NCBI GenBank assembly: GCA_004802725.1
Contig: SGPM01000028.1
Span: 1 to 64,000, forward strand
Direction of reading: 5' to 3'
DNA: 64,000 bases
Origin: Antrodiella citrinella
Lineage: Eukaryota; Basidiomycota; Agaricomycetes; Polyporales; Steccherinaceae
Part shown: positions 24,066 through 36,300 of the stretch, one piece after another
Layout of the letters: each line of letters opens with the position of its first letter
Numbering within the stretch: position 1 is the first letter of the stretch
Position numbers and translations under genes: made by a program
The notes under the pieces: generated by a model
Seen by the model: the letters and a program-made list of their open reading frames with translations, nothing else
The model's database searches: none
Told to the model about the DNA's origin: nothing

Positions 24066-26084
24066 GTGACAATGCGGCTAATGGCCTCACCGTTGATACC
24101 TACAACCAAGATGGTCATACTCTTGCTAGATCACCCGGGGTCGGGCAAAAGCACCCTTGCTACGACGATCGCGAACTTCTTCCACCGCCAACATTGTTTA
24201 GGGGCATTCTTCAAGTTGTTCTTCGACCGCGACTCGCCTGCGAATGTCATTCAGACGCTCGCGTCACAACTGGCCGCATTCAATTCTCATATCGGCCAGC
24301 AGATCGCTGATGCTCTCAAGAATTATCCCGTTTTTACTAGGCTGCCTCTTCCAGCCTGAGAACAATTGACTGATTTGGTCGACGATCCTCTGCGACCGTG
24401 ACCACTTGCCGAATCACTGCGCTTGGAGGGACCTATTGTCGTTGTGCTGGATGGTCTAGACGAATGTGGTACTTCGACCAGCCGAAAAGGATTGATCTTG
24501 GCTTTGCAGCGCCTTGGGGACCTTCTACCTTCCATCCGTTTCCTCATCGCCGCTTCCTGGAAGTTGGACATTTCAGAGCTGGAGACAATCTATGTAGTTC
24601 GTAAGAAGCAGATCAGAGCAAAAGACACTGAGAAGGATATCGCAATGTTCTTCGGGCATAGTTTACAGGCGATTCGTATCTCCTCCAAGAAGCGTGGCTC
24701 GAAACTACCTGACGATTGGTCCAGTGGTCCGATGATCCAATCCCTGGTGCACGGCTCCCGCGGTCTCTCCGTATGGGCATCCACGGCATGCAAGTTCATT
24801 GATGCAGAAGATCCCCAAGCCCGTCTCTCGCTCGTTTTGCGCGGAGTCACCGTCAATTGTTTGCAAGATCTTTCTTGTGAACGCGACAAGGGGCTATTCG
24901 TGCTCTACTCCACTATTCTGAAAGAAGTCGGAAGGTGGAACGACGACACTTTTGTCGAAAGCTTTCAGCGTGTCTTCGGGACAATTTTCGCATCGAAGGA
25001 AACCGCTCAATCTGAGTGTTCTCAATCTACTAGCCAGTGACACCGAGGCGGTCGCACCCGTCGACGCCTTCCATGACATTATCCAGCACTTCAGCTGCTT
25101 TTTCACAGGTTGGGGTTCAGACCCAGAGGATCCCAACGTCAAGCGTCATATTCGTATTCGGCATCGGTCCCTCTTCAAGTTTCTGACAAAGCCCTGGCGG
25201 TGCGGATACGATTCTCAGTGGTTCATCGACGTGCACGAACACAAGCTCAGATTGGGATTACGCTGTCTCGACCTACTTGAACAGGCATTCACACCCTCAG
25301 GTACAGCATGGGATCGGCATCCCGACGCAGTCAGACACGCTATTATTACATATTGGATGAACCACTTCTGCGAAAGTGGTGACGCATATGATGACGAACT
25401 TGAAGTCGAAATGGCTAGGGTCAAAAGATTCTTGTCGTCTGATTGCAGTGTCGACGCTTGGCTTCAAGCCCGACGAGAGATCATGCTGGATTCATCACCT
25501 GAGTTGTTCCCGGATTTGTTTCCGGCCTTGTTCAGTCCGCTGGCCAAATTGGTGCAATGGCTGCATGTGAGTCTCGTAACGTTACACATGGCAGTGGCAG
25601 CAATCTGACTTTGATCATGGCAGGACTCTCGAACACCGTTGAATGCAACGCAGCCGTTCCTGGAATTTGCGGATGTTCCTTGGAACCTGAGAAGGTTGCG
25701 AGTATTCGCTTTACTCAAAACCGTAGACTGGCAAGATGTCTGGTTGGTGCTGGAGAAGGAGATGAAGAACCTTTTGCGCCGTCTCAGAGCTTCGCCAGAG
25801 CAGCCGCTTGAAGACGGGCTTTTGATTGGATTGAACCATGGCTGCCTTGAGCACGATTACTGGGACGAACAGCACCCGCAGGTGAGGCCTTTCCCTGTCT
25901 ACTCCTATGTGTCCGACCGCGAGCTGACGCAACATGATTCATGAAGCTTTCTCACTATTGGGAAGGGGGTTGTAACAATATACTGTTTGTCCATGAACAT
26001 CTTAACGGGGAATTTCGCAGTCTCGATGAGTGCGTGGCATCCCCAGATCGACATATCATAAGTAGCAAACAAGCATGTGCATAG
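24066..26084 (+). pseudogene. Broken NACHT-domain (NLR-like STAND) NTPase gene
   Basis: Remnant of a fungal NLR-type STAND ATPase, a family tied to non-self recognition and programmed death. The Walker A loop is DHPGSGKST, followed by LASQLAAF. The Walker B/NACHT signature is VVVLDGLDECG, followed by LPSIRFLIAAS and the DIAMFFGHSL region. Two in-frame TGA codons, at 24357-24359 and 24399-24401, separate Walker A from Walker B; both would be CGA after one transition. A one-base shift near 25000 (within AAGGAAACC) moves the frame to LNLSVLNLLASDTEAV. A normal intron at about 25567-25623 leads to SRTPLNATQPFLEFADVPW, the typical post-NACHT linker. A final intron could lead to a stop at 26082. 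No N-terminal effector domain and no WD40, ankyrin or TPR repeats are visible, so both ends may be missing. Confidence 0.8.
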
Positions 26085-26180
26085 TGTATCATCTTAGTAG
26101 TATCAAATCCTGTAGTGGACAAAGACGCCTCCCATCTTGATCCATCGTTATATCTACATCATGCGTCCGTCTGTGCTCAG
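26071..26180 (+). repeat. Direct repeat, right copy (flanks the NLR island)
   Basis: Diverged second copy of the sequence at 23150-23262. It begins with the same 18 bases and overlaps the possible final stop of the NACHT relic. It sits just past the 3' end of the convergent SAMHD1-like gene. Confidence 0.6.
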
Positions 26181-26269
26181 ACAAGCCCCTTTCCCGAAGA
26201 CAAACTTTCCTTACTAGAGAAGGTAACTCTGGAAAATCTCGGTCCTGCAAGTCGTGGCGTGTTGAACCT

Positions 26270-28593
26270 TTACACCTCATGGTGCTTCTTCTGCTTCTTC
26301 GCACCCCTCGGTGTGAAGTTTGAGCCGACAGTCATGAACGGATTCCCCTTGGGCCTGTACTCCGGCGCCATCGAGGTCGGTGGCAGCGGTGCACTGGCTA
26401 TTCTGCCCAACGGACGTTTAGTCCGCAATAAGGCGGGGAGACGGGGCACGGGAGCGACGTCGCTGCCCTCGTCGTTCTCTGCTTCGGAGTCCTCGAGGTC
26501 CAGTTTGGCGATCTTGCGCGTCTTTCCAATGCTTTTTGACTCGAATTCGTCAGGTTTCTTTTCGAGCTCTTCGAGAAGGTCGCGCCAACCGGTTTGGACG
26601 AGACCGAAACAGCTGCGAGACTGGGTCAGCGGGGGTGTGAGAGAGAAAGACGAGAGACAGACCTGTCGCGTCTGGTGAACACTCTCAGGAGGACCTCACC
26701 GAACGTTTGTGGCATGAGCAACGAGATGTCTCCAGGACCAGCATGCTGCGACACTAAACAACAGCCGGTTTGATACATCTGCACACCAACAGTCCCTCAA
26801 GCACTCACCGTTCGGACTCCTCTTCGAATAAAACTTGACAAAGTCCAACGGGTTCTTGTCCTTCATCCCGTAATGCATCGGCGACAAATCCACAATGATG
26901 TCCTTCGCGCTTAGCGCAGCGACGTTCTCCGGCGTGATCTCGTCCTTTTCCGTAAAAGTGTGTCTCTTCACGGCGTCGACGATACGTTCAGGGGTGAACT
27001 GTTCTTTGAAAAGCTTCTGGTCTTTCCAGAGGATGATGTTGAAGTCGACCATCTTGTAGAGGTTGCGTGAGGAGATGCGGTCGAATATGGCGCGGGCGGG
27101 TTCGAGTTCCTAGAAGATAAATTCAGATTGTTTGAAAGAAGGAAGGAGGAAGAGGGAAATAGAGAGGGAAATATAGCGTACTGGAGCCGTGCTTTCTTCA
27201 ATTTTGTCTTGGATGTTGTCTGTAAGATGGAGGAATTGTTTCGGGTCTTGAATCCGCTCAGCAATCTTCATGAACGGTTCCGCCGCAATGAGGCCATCAA
27301 TGATCATATGCTCGACGGCTTTGGCTGAGCAAATATTATTCCAGGCATGAGTGTGTGCACCTTGATTATCGGGAGAACGAAAATGAACAAACCTGTCTTG
27401 TGGTTGTAAATTGTCTTGTGAAGCAAGAAGCGCGTATAACAGACTTGATAGACTTGGTTCACGTCCTTAATGTTGTAACATATCTGGTTGTCGATGACGC
27501 GCGACGAGTCCAACAATCTACCGTCAATGAGGTTCCACACCCGACAGTTCGCAGGATGAAGACTTCGTTACCTTGTGAGGCCGGAGATGTTAGCCATGCC
27601 TACGGCTTGGGAGTCTCGCGCAATATAATCGAACCTGAGTGCAAGGGTGAGTGAGCTTGCACAAATGGTCAGCATGAGAGCTCACTTGTCGACGTCGAGT
27701 CCATTGCGCTTGTTGGCCACGATCTCGAACAAGTATGGTTTCACTTGGAAACCCCTTCGAGGCATTTAGTACAGGATATGTACTTATGCCGACCGAATAA
27801 GCTCACTTGCAACGAGACTGCTCGCCCGCAATCAAAGCCTTGATGAACACAATCTCGTCTTCAGCCAAATTGATAGAGTATTCTTGCACGAGGTCGTCGA
27901 ACATCATCTCCGACGCGTGTTCATGCTGCCATGTGCTTCCTGGGCTAAGGGTGCCGTGTGAGAGCTGCACACAAACAAAACACGGCGGCGTACATGGCTT
28001 GTGGGATAAAGAGACCATCCCAAACGTGGCTCCACGGTCCATGTCCAAGATCGTGGCATAGACCAGCGATAGCTACGCAGTCAACTTCTTCGTCTGTGAT
28101 TCCCAGCTCAGGCTGCGAGGTTTGGAGGTGTTTTGCGAGGGTCTGCGCAAGGTGGGCAACGCCTGTAGCACTTCAAGGTTAAGCTTTCTCTTGACTGAAT
28201 GAATAGAGATCGGACAAACCTAAACAGTGTTCAAAACGGTTGTGGCAGGCGGTCGGCCAAACGTAGTAGGAAGTACCCAGCTGCTTGACGCGTCTGAGGC
28301 GTTGGAAGTGTTTCCTGTGAAGATGCAGAGCAGAAACCATGTCAACACCCGTGGGTGTACCAACTCTACAGGACAAATGAGACTTACGTATCAATGATGG
28401 AGCAGACGCGTTGTCCGAAAGGCACTGAAGGGTGAATTCATCCTCAGCGAGCATTGGGGCAAGAAAGATTGAACGCACTGTAGTCGTAGAGAGGGTCCTT
28501 GAATCGACGCGTCTCGAATGACCTGTCGTGCTGTGCGACGGCCATCGGCCTGAGCACAGGCTCGGGGCTCGCAGAGGGACTGTCAAAATCCAT
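26270..28593 (-). CDS. SAMHD1-like HD-domain deoxynucleotide triphosphohydrolase
   Basis: HD-domain hydrolase of the SAMHD1 family, which cleaves dNTPs to nucleoside and triphosphate and so limits the dNTP pool. In order: [14 protein letters not shown] (across the first intron), [28 protein letters not shown], then [17 protein letters not shown] with the HD pair. Next come the helical region [26 protein letters not shown] sequence, and the C-terminal lobe [20 protein letters not shown] and KFYSKRSPN. Metal ligands are intact. The start at 28593 ([13 protein letters not shown]) leaves only ~25 residues before the catalytic domain, so there is no SAM domain as in the animal protein. About 110 C-terminal residues are a non-conserved extension ending in a basic [12 protein letters not shown], possibly a nuclear signal. 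About ten introns. Confidence 0.9.
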
Positions 28594-29161
28594 GATGGTT
28601 GATGCTCTGTAATTCTGAAACGGGAACTCCGACGTGTCTGGGACGCGTTCTGCAGCCAGTGAGGACAAGAAAATGCGGTTGAAGAAATAAACCTACGAGT
28701 CTGTTGTGGAGAAAGTAAGCCAAGCCCACAAAGACAGTCAAGTAGACGAATGTTGTGGTGGACGCGAGCAACGAGGAGGAGTGACCTAGTACTTATGTAT
28801 CATACTCGAAGCGCCCACCCGGGAAACGCCGAGTCCTATTATCCTGACTCAGTGAGTGTGCGTACATTGAGTTGGTACAATGCGCGTACACCACATGTGT
28901 CGATGGCCACCAGCCTTGCATGGTGCGAATGAATTGATTTCAATACAAGAAGTAATCCGGCAGAAATTCATAGCAACGAGGATGAAGCGCGGTGGGAGAC
29001 CTGAAGCAGGAACGGGCGGCGGGGCTCGGGCGGGGCGCGTACATCCGCGGGCGTCTATGCTGCTGCACAGGCTCAAGTGCTTTGGAGCAACCACTTTGAC
29101 ACCGATACCACCATCTGTTCGTCTCATCTTCACCGTTGCTCTACTCACACTCATCCTCACC
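28594..29161. promoter_or_regulatory. Divergent promoter region of the SAMHD1-like gene and SEC14
   Basis: 568 bases between divergent starts. It contains a minus-strand stretch with a hydrophobic reading ([14 protein letters not shown]) but no ATG in frame. It more likely represents the promoter and 5' leaders. No definite element was identified. Confidence 0.4.
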
Positions 29162-30261
29162 ATGGCCACACCACAACCCACCGCCGCCAGCGCGAGCCCG
29201 ATGCCTGAAGGTGTCACCGATCCCGATTACAAGCCTCTGCCAGGCCGTCTCGGCAACCTCTCCGTTGTGCAGCTGCACACCCTAGAGAAATTTCGAAAGG
29301 ACCTGCAGGACAACGGTCATTTTGTGCCAGAAAGAATGGACGACTCTTCTCTACTCAGGTGCCTATTCAGTTCACAGTTGCAGGCTGCATCGCTGCGTCC
29401 CTGCTCTGCACGTACTGATCGTGCGCCGCTTCTCTCCAATGACGTTGCAGATTTTTGCGGGCTCGAAAATTTGACTTGGAGAAGGCAAAGGCCATGCTGC
29501 TGGCTAATGAGCAATGGAGAAAAGACTTTGGCGTAGAAGAGATCCTGAAGTATGTGTTCCGGATCGTGCTCGCAGTCCGTAGCACGCGCTTACTGACTTG
29601 TGCGTCTTGCCTGATAGGAACTTCGATTTCAAGGAGAAAGAGTTGGTAGACAAATATTACCCCCAATATTACCATAAAATGGATAAAGTGAGTGTTCAGT
29701 ATGTTTTATGTCAAGTCCCCCAGAGCCGGCACTCATGTCGATCATCCACGATAGGACGGGCGACCGATCTACATTGAGCAGCTGGGCAAGCTCGACATTA
29801 AAGCCCTATACGCGATCACGACACAGGAGCGTCAGCTACAACGGCTCGTCTGGGAGTACGAAAAGTTTTTGAACGAACGGCTACCCGCGTGTTCCAAAGC
29901 TGTCGGCCACCCCGTCGAAACCTCCTGCACCATCCTCGACCTCCACAACGTCTCCCTCAGCAACTTCTACCGCGTCAAAGACTACGTCATGTCCGCTGCA
30001 TCCATCGGCCAGGACCGCTACCCAGAATGCATGGGCAAGTTCTACATCATCAACGCGCCGTGGGCGTTCTCCACCGTCTGGAGCTTCATCAAGCCATGGC
30101 TTGACGAAGTCACCGTCGCGAAGATCGATATCCTAGGCAGCGGGTACAAGGACAAGCTGCTGGCTCAGATCCCCGCAGAGAACCTCCCGAAGGAGTTGGG
30201 CGGAACCTGCTCGTGCAACGGAGGCTGCTCTTTACGCGATGCGGGCCCGTGGCAGGAGTGA
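29162..30261 (+). CDS. SEC14: SEC14-type phosphatidylinositol/phosphatidylcholine transfer protein
   Basis: CRAL-TRIO lipid-transfer protein that exchanges phosphatidylinositol and phosphatidylcholine and supports Golgi secretion. The CRAL-TRIO N-terminal helices include [19 protein letters not shown] (joined across the intron at about 29359-29450), followed by [15 protein letters not shown]. The lipid-binding core includes [58 protein letters not shown] and [12 protein letters not shown]. All match the fungal Sec14 pattern in order. Length is about 290-300 residues, normal for the family. The ATG at 29162 ([10 protein letters not shown]) follows a pyrimidine-rich leader. Introns also fall near 29551-29618 and 29689-29755. 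Confidence 0.93.
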
Positions 30262-30739
30262 GCGGGGCTCGGGGAGGCATGACTGTCATGACATGATTCA
30301 TTACGAGGGCGTACGTCGGCGGCGTTATCGTATGGGTGACCGTTGAAGTCGACATGTAGATCTGGGCATCTGTCTATCTTTAAGGGTGCCTTATGGCAAG
30401 GACAGTACTGGCTGGACCTCATTGCAACTCACGCCGTGTACTATACTGCACTATCTTCTTCCAAACATATTTCCTCTGCGCTGAGTCTCTCTGAACGCAA
30501 GACAGTCTTTTTGGGTACAACTAAGAAATTTCTCTTTCATTGCTCACCAACCCACCCAACCTTCACCTACAACAACCAACCCCAGCACACAGAAATCAAC
30601 GTGTCAACGGAGAAACAGAAAAACATATCGATACGTGAAAAAGGTCGTGCAGATATAGGAAGTGAGCAAATCGTAGCGTAGCGTGAGACGGATTCTACTA
30701 CCCCTACACCGATTACATCCAGAACTCTTAATATTATGC
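30262..30739. other. Convergent 3' region of SEC14 and actin
   Basis: About 480 bases, A/T-richer than the coding DNA around it, presumably 3' untranslated regions and terminators of the two converging genes. No additional gene was recognised. Confidence 0.4.
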
Positions 30740-32374
<1,635 letters not shown>

Positions 32375-32920
32375 TGTTGATGACTAGACAAGATGCGAAA
32401 AGGGAAAGTAGTTGAGGGGAGATGAAAGCTGTTGGTGATATATATATATATATAAGCAAAGGCACGGGAGGCGGTGCTGAGCGCAGCGACAAGAAAAGCG
32501 CAGCGCGCGCGACGGGGGACGTCGACGTCGGGCAGTGCGACGAGCGGCGGCGGATGAACGACTAACCTTGAGCGATGAGTACGACGCGGAAGACGGTGAG
32601 GGGCTTGGGCAAAGGGCGATGAGCTGGAGGCGTGCCCCTTTATATCGAATATTATTTTCAAACAAATATTGCCCCGCAAGCTGACCTAGATACGCTCTTA
32701 TCCGATTGCAATTCAGGGCCGGCACCGAGTGTTTCTATTCTTTTTTTCTAATCGCCGATAGTTAAGTCAATACCGCGTTCTTACCTGGATACAAACCATT
32801 CTTATTTTACTTAGAGCACGCCCGGCGCTACACGCACACACGTACGCGTGCACTGGACGCGTCAGTCTACAGCCTCTAGCCATACACACCACCGTAACTC
32901 TTCCCTTTACCATCGCCACC
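32375..32920. promoter_or_regulatory. Actin/RPN10 divergent promoter with TA tract
   Basis: 546 bases between divergent starts. An alternating TA run (about 32438-32454, continuing into TAAG) lies about 65-80 bases upstream of the actin ATG and could act as its TATA element. Long pyrimidine-rich leader sequence follows on the plus side before RPN10. Confidence 0.5.
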
Positions 32921-34120
32921 ATGCCTATCGAGGCGACCATGATCATCATTGACAATTCCGAGTACATGCGGAATGGCGATTACCAGCCGTCACGCTTCCA
33001 CGCGCAGTCCGACGCAGCAAACACCATCTTCCAGACTAAGATCGACTCCAACCCAGAGAATTCAGTCGGTCTCATGACAATGGCAGGGAAAGGGTACGCA
33101 CCGCTTCTTGCGCACCTCCTCCACCGTGCGCTAAGTTTCCTCTTCTTTGCAGCCCAGAAGTACTCGTTACGAACACAAAGGACCTTGGCCAAGTCCTTCA
33201 GGCTATACACACGGCTTCGGGGAAAGTTGGCGGGAGCACAGACATCCCAACAGCCATCGCCGTCGCCCAGCTCGCCCTCAAACACAGACAGAATAAGAAC
33301 CTGCGGCAAAGGATCATCGCCTTTGTCGGTTCACCGTTGGAGGGCCTGGCTGCGGACGAGCGAAATATGATCAAGCTTGCCAAGAAACTGAAGAAGAACA
33401 ACGTCGCAGTCGACGTCATCGCGTTTGGTGATGGTGTCGAGGAGGGCGAGCAGTCTGTGCTAAAGACCTTTGTGGATAACGCGAACAGTGGTGATAACTC
33501 GTGAGTCCGTGCCAGGCTCGTGTGTTTATGTCTTTATTTGACACTGACCTTTTGCTTGCAGACATTATGTCGCGATACCGCCGGGTGCCCTTCTCCTCTC
33601 AGACGTACTCGTCTCGTCCGCCATCCTCGCCGGCGACCGAGGTATCCCAGAAGAACTTGCAGGCAATCCCGAGGCAGCGGCACCAGCAGGCGGTAGCTTC
33701 GAATTCGGTGTAGACCCAAGTCTGGATCCCGAGTTGGCAATGGTATGTGCCAGAGCTGTTACCTTAATCCATGTAACTTGGTCTCATCGCTTTCATGTGT
33801 AGGCACTGCGTATGTCCATGGAGGAGGAGACCGCGCGACAAGCAGCGGCAGCAGCGGCCTCCGCGCCAGCTGGAGAGGCTTCTGGTGCCAAGCCTGCCGC
33901 AGCATACCCACCGGACGAAGCCGACGATGACGACGAGGAAGCGCTTCTGAAAAAGGCGTTGGCAATGTCTCAGGGCGAGGACGTGGACATGGAAGCAGAC
34001 GGCGAAGGTGAGGACGACGATGAGGATGAAGACATGTCAGAAGAAGACGCTATTGCTCGTGCGATCCAGATGAGCATGAAGGATGGGTCGGGTGATTCGA
34101 ACGAGCCTAAGAAGTCATGA
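32921..34120 (+). CDS. RPN10: 26S proteasome regulatory subunit RPN10 (ubiquitin receptor)
   Basis: Ubiquitin receptor at the proteasome base-lid junction. The von Willebrand A domain opens with MPIEATMIIIDNSEYMRNGD and continues with FQTKIDSNPENSVGLMTMAG, KHRQNKNLRQRIIAFVGSPL and DVIAFGDGVEEGE. Three ubiquitin-interacting motifs follow: DPELAMALRMSMEEE, EEALLKKALAMS and EEDAIARAIQMSMKD, separated by Ala-rich and acidic linkers. Yeast Rpn10 has one such motif and human PSMD4 two, so a third copy suggests higher avidity for ubiquitin chains. Introns lie near 33094-33152, 33501-33561 and 33744-33802. It is divergent from actin and followed by NDUFB7 on the same strand. Confidence 0.94.
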
Positions 34121-34446
34121 ATTGTTTGTCGGATGTAATACTTTCTTCTGCACTTGTTACACATACACTTTTGCTACTAACGCTGCTCGAGGATCGACGT
34201 CCGATTTCCGAGAATTTGAGCTTCAGCTCGAGGTACATACACTCTCGCTACTATTTGCTGTCCTTAAGGTCACATCTCCGGTCCTACCGAAGGTATCCAA
34301 CTCGTGTTCCGTATGTACAATCTGAGTGTAGTCCCACGAATCGTGATTTCTGGGATGTTGATTACGTAACCGTACAGACCGACTGCCCGTGAGCAAGTTG
34401 TACTTACTCGTAACTTGATCAGCGACCAGCGTGCCCACTATTCCCA
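34121..34446. other. RPN10 to NDUFB7 spacer
   Basis: 326 bases between two plus-strand genes, expected to hold the RPN10 terminator and the NDUFB7 promoter. No convincing coding sequence. Confidence 0.4.
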
Positions 34447-34856
34447 ATGCCTTCGTCAACGACCGCTTCGCAAACAGAACTGAAAGAGTCTCGGACACCT
34501 CTTGCGTGGAGAGATGGATGCTCCTCGTGCGTGTACCTAATTCATTTCTGGTCCGTGTCGAGCTTATGAACCCCACACAGGCTGCTTATCCCACTGAACG
34601 TATGTCGGAGGGATAAGTTCTACTTACCATGGGAGTGTGAGAATGAAAGGCATGCGTACGAGAAGTGAGCATGTTCAGTCTTTGTCGTTATGACCCCAGC
34701 TTATTGATTCGTGCTAGGTGTCAATATGATGAGTACGTTCGTTTGAGACGCGATTCCTTGCCCTTCCTCTGATAAGTTGGTGATTCCAGCTATGTGCGCC
34801 GGATGAAGCAACTGTCCAAGATCAAGCTCGCCCAGAAAGAAGAGGAGGAATCATAA
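34447..34856 (+). CDS. NADH:ubiquinone oxidoreductase subunit NDUFB7 (B18)
   Basis: Small accessory subunit of mitochondrial complex I facing the intermembrane space, held by two disulfides. It is split into four short exons (34447-34526, 34581-34664, 34718-34732 and 34790-34856), so no single long frame reveals it. The joined product begins MPSSTTASQTELKESRTPLA. It has the twin CX9C motif: CSSLLIPLNVC, then, after RRDKFYLPWE, CENERHAYEKC. It finishes QYDDYVRRMKQLSKIKL with an acidic tail. The third exon is only 15 bases. Length is about 81 residues, normal for fungi. The family match (IPLN, FYLPW, CENERH, YEKC) is unmistakable. Confidence 0.9.
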
Positions 34857-34996
34857 GGCTTCATGACCACTATTGTATTTCCTTCCGTCTACACCGGAAC
34901 CCTTCCTCACGAGGGGTAAACATGTAGGAGAAGGGGTGGTTTTCATTTTCCTGTGACTAGGTACACTGCAATAGAGACCCATGTCCCAGCTCACGA

Positions 34997-35961
34997 TCAC
35001 ACAATCTTTCCAGTCCTGTCTTTCCACGACGTGATCTCTTTCTTCACGCGCGCTATGACATCCTCCTCCGTCGTCACCTTGCCAAACGCATCGACGAACT
35101 TCCCGTTCGGGTCCATGAAGTAGAAGAATATTGAGTGGTCCACGAGGTAGTCGTCCGTCGCTTTCGCGTCGGGCGGGGTGGAGAAGTACACGCGGTAGGA
35201 CTTGCACGCTGCTTTCGTGGCGGCATAGTCCCCATAGAGGCCTAGCAGTCGCGGGTGGAAGTCGGCGACGTAGCGTGCTATCTGGCTCTGTGAGTCTCTT
35301 GCTGGGTCAACGGAGATGAAGATGGGTTGGACCACTTCGCCGTATTCCTTGTCTATCGCGACATAAGTTCACAGAGGCTGAAGTCATGGGGAGGGCACGA
35401 ACCTAATTTCTCAACCGCCGCACTCATTTTGTCGAGCTCCTCAGGGCAAATATCAGGGCAATTTGTGAACCCAAAGTAGACCAGACTCCAGTGTCCTACG
35501 AGGTCCTGTTCCGTGAAGGGTTTGCCTTGGTGTGTAAGGAGATTCAATGGCCCTCCGACATTAGGTCGTCCGACTTGCTGGTCTTCCAGCTGCTTCTCTG
35601 CAGTCATCGAATGAGGAAGAACCGTGGCTGAATCCAAAGGCGTATGCTTACGGCGTTGTTCATGTAGTCTCTCCTTCTCGTATTTGAAGTAGGCAAACAG
35701 AGCAAGTCCTGTCGCAACAAAAAGTCCTGCCGCCTTAGGAGTGAACACCTGCAAGGACTCATTAGTAGTCATACGAGACAAACGCGTTCTACTCACCCCA
35801 ACCGCTGCCCTGTCGCGTGTTTTCGAGCCCTCTGGCGTTGGTGTAGAGTATTTCCTAGCAAGCAACCGTCGGCTGGAGGAGGGAGTGGCTGCACGCAATG
35901 GCGCGTGTTGTGCAAGGAGACTCCGCCCACTTCTGGCAGTTCTTGGTAGTGAGCTGAACAT
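34997..35961 (-). CDS. SCO1: SCO1 copper chaperone for cytochrome c oxidase
   Basis: Inner-membrane copper chaperone that loads the CuA site of Cox2. A basic Ser-rich presequence (MFSSLPRTARSGRSLLAQHA) comes first, then a transmembrane segment AAGLFVATGLALFAYF. The thioredoxin-like domain includes WSLVYFGFTNCPDICPEEL, where the two Cys of CPDIC bind copper, then PIFISVDPARDSQ and YLVDHSIFFYFMDPNGKFV, with the distal His ligand. All three ligands are present. Introns lie near 35745-35799 and 35352-35404. The first of these is short and in frame, so read-through translation looks continuous. It converges on NDUFB7, 140 bases away; both products act in the respiratory chain. Confidence 0.94.
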
Positions 35962-36300
35962 GGTGCGGCTTGGCAGTCTGCTAGATAATATATGGGGAAA
36001 TTAATGTATAGAGTCTACTGCCAAGGCTTTGTAGAATTGGAAAGAGTGGTCGGGGCGGAACGGACGATTGAGAGCCAGTCTTGTTCAGCTCTCGATCCGT
36101 AACTCCCGTCATGTGTACGCTTGTAGGTCCAGGCTCGGGCCAAAATGTTGGGACGATACACTTTATAAGAAATGAAAGCAGGACACAGATCTAGACAATT
36201 CATATAAGAGTACTACAACTACTATGGCTACACATGCTGCGAAGAGCTTCCTAGCTTTTACAACACCTCCAAAGGGTGAATACTTGTGATTTCACACTTT
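35962..36300. other. SCO1 upstream / CGI121 downstream spacer
   Basis: 339 bases between two minus-strand genes, expected to contain the SCO1 promoter and the CGI121 terminator. Nothing else was recognised. Confidence 0.4.

Noticed and set aside
24066..26084. Active two-gene defence unit formed by two NACHT half-ORFs
   Set aside because: Walker A and B of one domain lie on the two halves in the same frame separated only by stop codons, which is decay of one gene rather than two genes.
28583..28771. Small hydrophobic minus-strand ORF upstream of the SAMHD1-like gene
   Set aside because: No ATG in frame. It more likely represents the promoter and leader.
29317..29675. Minus-strand ORFs opposite SEC14
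   Set aside because: Antisense shadows of SEC14 exons with no family resemblance.
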